From CAYNTC01 sp964432925 (GTDB taxonomy: Bacteria > Planctomycetota > Phycisphaerae > Sedimentisphaerales > Anaerobacaceae): a DNA stretch of 11,260 nucleotides. The stretch spans positions 1-11,260 of the forward strand of contig CAYSPM010000092.1 of NCBI GenBank assembly GCA_964432925.1, in the 5' to 3' direction. This document shows, piece after piece, positions 6,151-11,260 of the stretch (position 1 is the stretch's first letter; each line of letters starts with the position of its first letter). The notes under the pieces are model-generated. The model was given only the letters and a program-made list of their open reading frames with translations, had not been told where the DNA came from and ran no database searches. Both the position numbers and the translations under genes were made by a program.

Positions 6151-8085
6151 ATGAATAAGCCTATATTTAACTTGTTTATTTATGGTTCTCTACGTGACCC
6201 TGACATATTCCAGTCTGTCAGTGGTTTCAGTTATGCCAAAAAGGCCTCGAAAATTGATGATAAGACCCTCTTGGCCGAACCTGCTTTTCTGCCAGGCTAT
6301 CGCAGGGTAAGCCCGGATAACGTTTACTATTACGCCATCCCAGCCGGATCTTCCAGGATCGAAGGTTTTGTAATTCACAACGTCCCTCTCGCCGCTATGG
6401 ACGAAATTGACAGGTACGAAGGCAAGCGTTATCAAAGGCAGACAGTTCAGATCAATACTGCTAATGGTACCGTTGAAGCGCAGGCTTATCTGGTTACTCA
6501 CGAGTCAATGCAAAAGCACTTCGGTGACAGATTCCATGTCAATTTGATACACGAGCTTTGGCTGCGAAAAAGAATTGAGAAGTTCTTCAAGAAGCGTACC
6601 CGCCCGGGCGAGCGTACTACCGACGCCGAGTTGGAGCGACAAGCTGAAAGAGAGCTGCTCGGAACCACAGAACGCGACTTAATAATGAGCCATTATCACA
6701 CAGACGCCATTAGTGATTATTACCTCGAACATGAGCTTGACAGGCCACGTCCGAGCATACGACACCTGTATGATGATCCCCAGGCCAAGCCATTTATAAA
6801 CAATTATCTATCTCTTGTTATCAGACAGGTTTTGCTAAATCAGTTCGAGGAACAAATCCACTCACGCTACCGTTTTGAACTCGAGCACATGCGCACTTCG
6901 GAAAGATATTTTGCCCGGTCGGTTAGTTTGCTTGCGGCCTTTCAAATGATAAACTCTAACAGCGACGATGTCGACCTGATTATCAGCAAGTGCCTCGATA
7001 CAATGCCTTATCAACAGCATGACCTCATCGATTACATTAAGTATAGCGTTCGTGCAGCGAAGAGCATATTTGCACCGCGCGTCGCTCAAGCACATCTGGA
7101 ACGTATCGGGTCTAACCTACAACCTGGACTCGTTCCGCTCGGATGCGAAATCGAACTGAGCAATCTTGGTCCTGCAGCCGTTGAGCCACAAAGAAGCATC
7201 CAAAAATTATCTGACCCGATATACGATGGATTCAAGTATTTCTATGACTTTCGTTTAGATGTATTATCCTGGAAGCTTGGAGGATATGTGGACGACCATA
7301 CCGGCTCCACCGACCAGGCACGCCGCTCTGGTTTCTTGGAGCTTGCACCGGGTCGACTGAACATTGCTGGAGAATTGTCCCGGCCAGCTACAGCCGATCC
7401 TTGGTTGTTAAATCAGTTAATACACGAGGCTATAAAATTCTGTAATATCCCCCCTCACAGTTTGCATCTGTCTTTTCAGCTTCGCAAAAACCAGATTGGT
7501 ACTCAGAGAATACTACCTCTAAATTTTGTAAAATGTCTGCTTGTCCTTGGTGGCGGCCCTGAGTTCAAAGGAGCGGGTGGACTCTGGGTCTCAAGAATGG
7601 GTTACGATGAGATCACCCAATATGGCTATGGCGAGGAGCTTGTCTTTGCCAGAACCAGTAAACGCAAGTGGTACCTCGGTGGCGACGAAATCGCAAATAA
7701 ACCTCCATCTCAAGCCACAACGTATATCCAGCAATACAAATTCATCCGTCTTGAAGAAAGGGCAAATTATGAGCCTTTGATTCTTTGTCTGAAAGGCCTA
7801 CAGTTGGACTACAATCCTGGCGATTATCTAACTGTTGAGCAACTGAGAAGTAACCGAAGGCTGCAAAGACAGTATGAACAATTGAAAAAATGGTCCACTG
7901 AGCCCACGGAAATAAGTGCACAAACAATTGGCAGATTCTTAAAGACCGTCCAGCGAGGACTAATGAATGAAGCACACCATCGTCCAGTTCACAAATTGCA
8001 TTACATTGATTGGGCTTTAAGTGCTGTCGACATACAATTACGCATGTTCAACAAGCAACTCAGAAAGTCGCTCAACGCATCCTAA
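6151..8085 (+). CDS. Fusion protein: gamma-glutamylcyclotransferase-like domain plus putative amidoligase-fold domain
   Basis: A 644-residue cytoplasmic protein without signal peptide or spans. Residues 7-117 form a gamma-glutamylcyclotransferase (GGCT/AIG2-like) domain: FIYGSL (9-14) is the substrate-binding loop, and MDEIDRYEGKRYQR (83-96) carries the expected catalytic Glu at residue 90. Domains of this kind release 5-oxoproline from gamma-glutamyl amines. A charged, mainly helical stretch (118-325) is unrecognised. From about 326 the motif order resembles the amidoligase/glutamate-cysteine ligase fold: GCEIELS (331-337) with Glu333/Glu335, then GGYVDD (377-382), GFLELAPGR (394-402) with Glu397, and HSLHLSF (436-442) with His436 and His439. 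The tail 540-644 is helical and basic. The GGCT call is strong; the ligase call is an inference from motif pattern and should be read as tentative. The gene is the last of the plus-strand block, 49 bp after the GT2 gene, with no clear Shine-Dalgarno before its ATG. Confidence 0.8.
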   Translation: MNKPIFNLFIYGSLRDPDIFQSVSGFSYAKKASKIDDKTLLAEPAFLPGYRRVSPDNVYYYAIPAGSSRIEGFVIHNVPLAAMDEIDRYEGKRYQRQTVQINTANGTVEAQAYLVTHESMQKHFGDRFHVNLIHELWLRKRIEKFFKKRTRPGERTTDAELERQAERELLGTTERDLIMSHYHTDAISDYYLEHELDRPRPSIRHLYDDPQAKPFINNYLSLVIRQVLLNQFEEQIHSRYRFELEHMRTSERYFARSVSLLAAFQMINSNSDDVDLIISKCLDTMPYQQHDLIDYIKYSVRAAKSIFAPRVAQAHLERIGSNLQPGLVPLGCEIELSNLGPAAVEPQRSIQKLSDPIYDGFKYFYDFRLDVLSWKLGGYVDDHTGSTDQARRSGFLELAPGRLNIAGELSRPATADPWLLNQLIHEAIKFCNIPPHSLHLSFQLRKNQIGTQRILPLNFVKCLLVLGGGPEFKGAGGLWVSRMGYDEITQYGYGEELVFARTSKRKWYLGGDEIANKPPSQATTYIQQYKFIRLEERANYEPLILCLKGLQLDYNPGDYLTVEQLRSNRRLQRQYEQLKKWSTEPTEISAQTIGRFLKTVQRGLMNEAHHRPVHKLHYIDWALSAVDIQLRMFNKQLRKSLNAS

Positions 8086-8092
8086 ATATATT

Positions 8093-8635
8093 TTACGAGT
8101 TGTCTTTTATCTGTAGCCGATATTTCCTTTTGCGTTTTAGCTTTGCTATCGCGATCTTGACGACCTCATCGTGGTCAAATGCCATATCAATCGGCAGTTT
8201 TTCGATATCGAACCACTTTGCCCTCGCTGCGTCGTCGCCGGCTCTCACTTTTCTTTGTCTTTCGCTGGCAATACCCATAAAAGCGATTGTAATCTGTCTA
8301 CCTCTCGGGTCTCTGCCGCACTTACCAAATGTTTGTATTTGTTTTAGTGTTACACCTTCCAGACCCGTCTCTTCCTGTAGTTCCCTTGCCACTGCATCTT
8401 CCAGCTCTTCATCTATATCTACGAATCCACCTGGAAGGGCCCATTTACCCTTAAAGGGTTCCCTGCCGCGATTTATAAGCAGCAACTTCGCTGTGCTCCC
8501 AATGAATGTAAATACAGCCGCATCAACAGTAACCATTGGTCTGGGCCAGTCATATACATATTTTCCTTTTCGCGCCATAAAACTTATTGTAAACCTCAAG
8601 ATTAGATCCCGTACCAGTTGTCCTTCGTTTATCAT
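8093..8635 (-). CDS. NUDIX hydrolase (ADP-ribose pyrophosphatase-like)
   Basis: Hydrolyses a nucleoside diphosphate linked to another group; ADP-ribose or an oxidised nucleotide are the common substrates of similar proteins. The NUDIX box G-x5-E-x7-REUxEExGU is complete at residues 70-92 (Gly70, Glu76, Arg84, Glu85, Glu88, Glu89, Gly91), so the metal site is intact. Before it is KWALPGGF (64-71); after it, DDAARAKWFDIEKLP (134-148) resembles the C-terminal signature of ADP-ribose/NrtR-related NUDIX proteins, and the tail 165-180 is Lys/Arg-rich. There is no DNA-binding domain, so it is not a full NrtR regulator. The start is uncertain: the ATG at 8635 gives 180 residues, but Met20 (8578-8576) gives a more conventional N-terminus. 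Neither has a well-spaced Shine-Dalgarno. It converges on the gene ending at 8085, with 7 bp between stops. Confidence 0.88.
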   Translation of the reverse strand: MINEGQLVRDLILRFTISFMARKGKYVYDWPRPMVTVDAAVFTFIGSTAKLLLINRGREPFKGKWALPGGFVDIDEELEDAVARELQEETGLEGVTLKQIQTFGKCGRDPRGRQITIAFMGIASERQRKVRAGDDAARAKWFDIEKLPIDMAFDHDEVVKIAIAKLKRKRKYRLQIKDNS

Positions 8636-8650
8636 TCCTGCGCGAGGGTC

Positions 8651-8780
8651 TGTTGCTAAAGTGGAGATTGCTTCGTCGTTTCACTCCTCGCAATGACAAA
8701 CACTGCGTTTTAATGTCATTGCGAGGCCTATGAAATAGGCCGTGGCAATCTCAAACACTCCACAATAATGTTTGGCAACA
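8651..8780. repeat. Imperfect palindromic dispersed-repeat element (MITE-like)
   Basis: The two halves are inverted copies. The centre is a perfect 13-bp inverted repeat, 8686-8698 against 8714-8726 (TGTCATTGCGAGG), around a 15-nt loop. Outward, GAGATTGC (8664-8671) pairs with GCAATCTC (8745-8752), and the ends TGTTGCTAAA (8651-8660) and TTTGGCAACA (8771-8780) pair with one mismatch. The right half also contains a perfect small hairpin, GGCCTA/TAGGCC (8725-8730 and 8736-8741). The wording 'GCAATGACA ... GAGATTGC' matches a repeat that I recall from many unrelated bacterial genomes. No coding frame and no clear target-site duplication are seen. It fills the spacer between the NUDIX gene and the arabinofuranosidase gene. 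Confidence 0.75.
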
Positions 8781-8782
8781 AG

Positions 8783-8841
8783 CCCGCGAGCGGGAATCCA
8801 CTGCTGCGATAAGGTAAATGGATACCCGCCTTCGCGGGTAT
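8783..8841. repeat. Second repeat unit with two GC-rich hairpins
   Basis: Two hairpins lie in tandem: CCCGC-GA-GCGGG (8783-8794) and ATACCCGC-CTTC-GCGGGTAT (8822-8841, 8-bp stem, 4-nt loop). 'GGATACCCGCCTTCGCGGG' followed by TATGACA is a wording often met as a dispersed intergenic repeat in bacteria. The second hairpin begins 16 bp beyond the stop of the minus-strand arabinofuranosidase gene. It could stabilise that transcript's 3' end or end transcription, but no T-run follows on either strand, so it is not called as an intrinsic terminator. Confidence 0.65.
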
Positions 8842-8856
8842 GACAGTACGAATATG

Positions 8857-11253
8857 TCACCTGCCTTCAACTGTCACTACTGCTGCCGATAGTGACGGAA
8901 GGTTAAATGTCACCTTTTGTCCGGTTATTGCGATTTCCCTTTTGACCGGCTGAATATTGTTCGGTTCTTCTAACGTATTTCTCGTACTTAATGAGTCCGG
9001 TGCCACTATCTCAATGAAAGCTTTTTCAATTTTAATATCCTCAAGAATCAGTAAATTTACATTTACTTCATTATTGTTCGTATTAACAGTTTTGAAGTAG
9101 ATTTCTTTGCCATTCTGTGATTTAGTGGCGATTGTATTCAAACCCTTAGTCTCATCTCCAATAGCAATTCTATATGGCGCAAAATGCTCGCGCCACAGTT
9201 TCATTACTATATAATTCGGCGCAGCGAACCAACCACAGTGGTCAAAGTTTATAAATGCGTTATCCCATGCAGGTGCTGATATATGCCGCAAAAATAACGC
9301 CGGACCTGCCATCTCAAAAATGTCACTACACCTCTCGAATGCGTTAAGTACACCTCCTGCATAAAGTCCTGTTCGCCAATCGGTGCTTTGAGCATTCCAC
9401 TCCGAACAGTATATCTTTAGATTCGGATTTTCTGATTTTGATATAAGCTCGCCTGTTTGACGGATAAAACGCTCATAGTTATATGGTCCTTCTGCAAACC
9501 TATCCGGCTCTTCGTAGTGATGAATGCTTATATAATCAATTAAGTTCGCACATTCTTCAATTATTCTGCGATTCCATTCAAGGTTAAATCCACCACTGCC
9601 GCAAGCTGCAAGCTTTATCGTTTGGTCTGCTTTCTTCATCGCCGGCGCAAACTTCTTAATTGCCTCGATATAATTCTCTACTCCCATATGCCAGGTCTCG
9701 TTGTCTATTTCCCAGAACTTTACGTTATAGGGTTCGCTATGTCCGTTTTCTGTCCGGACTTTTCCCCATTCGCTTGTCTCAGGACCATTGCAGTATTCAA
9801 TCCAGTCTAACACATCTTGTAAAAACTCTTCCTGATTTACCTCTCCGTTCCAGTTCCTCGTACCAATATTTACTACTATCAAAGGTTCTGCCCCTATTCT
9901 TTTGCACATTTGAACAAACTCGTCTGTGCCATAGGCATTTATCTCAAGGTCATCCCAGATTTCTCTTGGGTAAACATTTCTTTTTTGCTGAGGCCCAATG
10001 CCATCCTTCCACCGATATGGCGATGCAAAACACCCACCTGGCCAGCGTATAATAGGTGGCCTCAAATCAGCCACAGCCTGTAACAAATCTGGGCGATAGC
10101 CTCCAACTTTCTTAGCACTTTCAGCCATTATACTGACCTGGTCAAACCATACTATGCCTCTGCCTTTGATACCTATCTGAAGCTTCCCCTCTTTTGTATC
10201 TACTCCTGGCCTAAAAGCAAATTCATATTCTTCCCAGGTCGTTTTAGGTCGCGAAAGAACTATTTCTTCAATCAATCGTTCGCCCCCAAGCAATCTTACA
10301 ACCAGACCATCTGGTGCTTCACCCCGCACCCATAGTGATCCTTCATAAAGCTCTCCCGAGTGAATACAGAAAGACTTTTGTTCCAACCCAGCCTCATCGG
10401 AATCTGATACAATTTGATAGCACCAATTACTGTTGAAAGAATCTTCTTCTGTCAAATGGGCTCGGCCATTACCATAAAAGTTCCAGTGCCTGGCACTGAT
10501 TTCTCTGGTTTCCAACTTAGGTAGACCTTCGAAAAGAATTTTGCCATCAAGCGACTTTACTTTTATATTCCGATACTTTGCCTTTGTGTTCCATGTCCCT
10601 ACCCCCACGCAGCCTCTAAGGTACGGATTATCTTGGTCTGTAAAATCGAGCAGAGTTGTTTCATCCAGCATTACTTGAAAACGCGCGTCTTCACAACGAA
10701 CTTGTATCTTATACCACTTGCCCGTTTCAATACTGTTATCTACTGTCGGTCCGATGACTCCCCATCTTCTTCCTCTCACTCCCTTTTCCAATGCACTGCG
10801 AACATTACCCCAGCCGCCAATGTTATACCAATAAAATTCTTCCTCGTTTAACACTCGAAACAAAATAAGAAAGCCCTCTGCCCCATCGGTCTTCTGTGCC
10901 TCAACTGTAAACTCATAGTCGCTCCAGTTTTGGTCTCCAAAGACAAACCTCGCATTTTCGGTGATCATTAACTGTACAAGGGTATCATCTTCAATAGTCC
11001 ACATCCCCTTATTTGCCCCTGCAAATTCTTCAAAACTACGGTTCCATACCAGCTCCCCCCACAAACCGCCATTGACCGAATGGTAAATATGCTCCAAGAA
11101 ATGGCCGTAAATCTTCTCATCAATCCTGCCTTCAACTTTCGAAGGATCTATCAAAATCAATACTTTCTCTTGACCACTAAGAAGTTGAGGCCCCATTGTG
11201 ATTACCAAAATCATAAAAACCGCGACATTGAATTTCGAAATTAACTTTTTCAT
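8857..11253 (-). CDS. Secreted GH51 alpha-L-arabinofuranosidase with inserted lectin-like and CBM-like domains
   Basis: A retaining glycosidase that removes terminal alpha-L-arabinofuranosyl groups from hemicellulose or pectin side chains, outside the cytoplasm. Residues 1-27 are a signal peptide (two lysines, hydrophobic core 9-20, likely cut after LLSG). IDPSKVEGRIDEKIYGHFLEH (35-55) begins the GH51 fold. Residues 84-235 are a laminin-G/concanavalin-like domain (NWSDYEF, AEGFLILFR, WYNIGGWGN). Residues 250-377 look like a CBM4/9-type beta-sandwich. The barrel resumes at about 385 with IIRWPGGCFA (401-410). WEIDNETW (514-521) supplies the acid/base Glu519, and YCSEWNAQ (615-622) the nucleophile Glu618. 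A C-terminal beta domain (about 690-798) is complete. At 798 residues it exceeds simple GH51 enzymes (about 500) because of the inserts; a similar arrangement is known in other bacterial and plant members. A partial Shine-Dalgarno (TTGGAAA) precedes the ATG at the window edge; any promoter lies outside. Confidence 0.93.
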   Translation of the reverse strand: MKKLISKFNVAVFMILVITMGPQLLSGQEKVLILIDPSKVEGRIDEKIYGHFLEHIYHSVNGGLWGELVWNRSFEEFAGANKGMWTIEDDTLVQLMITENARFVFGDQNWSDYEFTVEAQKTDGAEGFLILFRVLNEEEFYWYNIGGWGNVRSALEKGVRGRRWGVIGPTVDNSIETGKWYKIQVRCEDARFQVMLDETTLLDFTDQDNPYLRGCVGVGTWNTKAKYRNIKVKSLDGKILFEGLPKLETREISARHWNFYGNGRAHLTEEDSFNSNWCYQIVSDSDEAGLEQKSFCIHSGELYEGSLWVRGEAPDGLVVRLLGGERLIEEIVLSRPKTTWEEYEFAFRPGVDTKEGKLQIGIKGRGIVWFDQVSIMAESAKKVGGYRPDLLQAVADLRPPIIRWPGGCFASPYRWKDGIGPQQKRNVYPREIWDDLEINAYGTDEFVQMCKRIGAEPLIVVNIGTRNWNGEVNQEEFLQDVLDWIEYCNGPETSEWGKVRTENGHSEPYNVKFWEIDNETWHMGVENYIEAIKKFAPAMKKADQTIKLAACGSGGFNLEWNRRIIEECANLIDYISIHHYEEPDRFAEGPYNYERFIRQTGELISKSENPNLKIYCSEWNAQSTDWRTGLYAGGVLNAFERCSDIFEMAGPALFLRHISAPAWDNAFINFDHCGWFAAPNYIVMKLWREHFAPYRIAIGDETKGLNTIATKSQNGKEIYFKTVNTNNNEVNVNLLILEDIKIEKAFIEIVAPDSLSTRNTLEEPNNIQPVKREIAITGQKVTFNLPSLSAAVVTVEGR

Positions 11254-11260
11254 TTTCCAA

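Larger units (their letters stand above)
1177..8085 (+). other. Probable four-gene operon: aminotransferase, GT-C-like protein, GT2, GGCT/amidoligase-like fusion
   Basis: Four genes on one strand have junctions of -16, +3 and +49 bp. One good promoter precedes the first gene, and no hairpin followed by a T-run was seen at any internal junction. The first three are almost certainly co-transcribed. The fourth is likely part of the unit, but the 49-bp gap could hold a weak promoter not recognised here. Confidence 0.65.

Noticed and set aside
8010..8696. Plus-strand open frame of 228 codons across the NUDIX gene
   Set aside because: It is Ser/Leu/Ile-rich without any domain and lies antisense to a NUDIX gene with a complete catalytic box; it also runs through the tail of the upstream gene and into the repeat. 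A shadow frame.
8651..8841. CRISPR-like array
   Set aside because: The repeats are inverted and of two different kinds, without direct repeats at regular spacing or unique spacers.
8822..8841. Intrinsic terminator for the arabinofuranosidase gene
   Set aside because: The stem is strong, but no run of T follows it on the minus strand; it fits a dispersed repeat better.
9660..10052. Plus-strand open frame of 130 codons
   Set aside because: Antisense to the GH51 catalytic barrel; composition is that of a complementary-strand shadow.

Overview
The window looks like chromosomal DNA of a Gram-negative bacterium. A Kdo transferase implies LPS-type lipid A. The GH51 enzyme with inserted lectin-like and carbohydrate-binding domains, the very large GT-C-like membrane protein and the generally weak Shine-Dalgarno sequences best fit an anaerobic planctomycete (Phycisphaerae/Sedimentisphaerales type), probably environmental. 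That assignment is inferred from gene content only; no rRNA or tRNA is visible.

Layout. Positions 1-950 (minus) hold the N-terminal three quarters of waaA/kdtA, cut by the window edge. A 226-bp divergent intergenic region follows, with a good sigma70-type promoter facing each way. From 1177 to 8085 there is one tightly packed plus-strand block: a class I PLP aminotransferase, a 999-residue polytopic membrane protein overlapping its end by 16 bp, a family 2 glycosyltransferase of the polyprenyl-phosphate sugar synthase type 3 bp later, and a 644-residue protein that joins an N-terminal gamma-glutamylcyclotransferase domain to what appears to be an amidoligase (carboxylate-amine ligase) fold. 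A NUDIX hydrolase gene (8093-8635, minus) converges on this block with only 7 bp between stops. A noncoding spacer (8636-8856) is almost filled by two dispersed-repeat-type palindromic units. Finally, 8857-11253 (minus) encodes a complete secreted GH51 alpha-L-arabinofuranosidase.

How the genes may work together. The GT2 enzyme probably makes a lipid-phosphate-linked sugar, and the GT-C-like membrane protein beside it is a plausible user of such a donor outside the membrane. Divergent waaA also points to envelope glycan work. The aminotransferase and the GGCT/amidoligase fusion suggest amino-acid or amide chemistry encoded in the same transcript. The arabinofuranosidase is a separate polysaccharide-degradation gene beyond the repeat spacer.

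The most interesting item is the GGCT/amidoligase-like fusion at 6151-8085. No CRISPR array, insertion sequence, transposase or RNA gene was seen.
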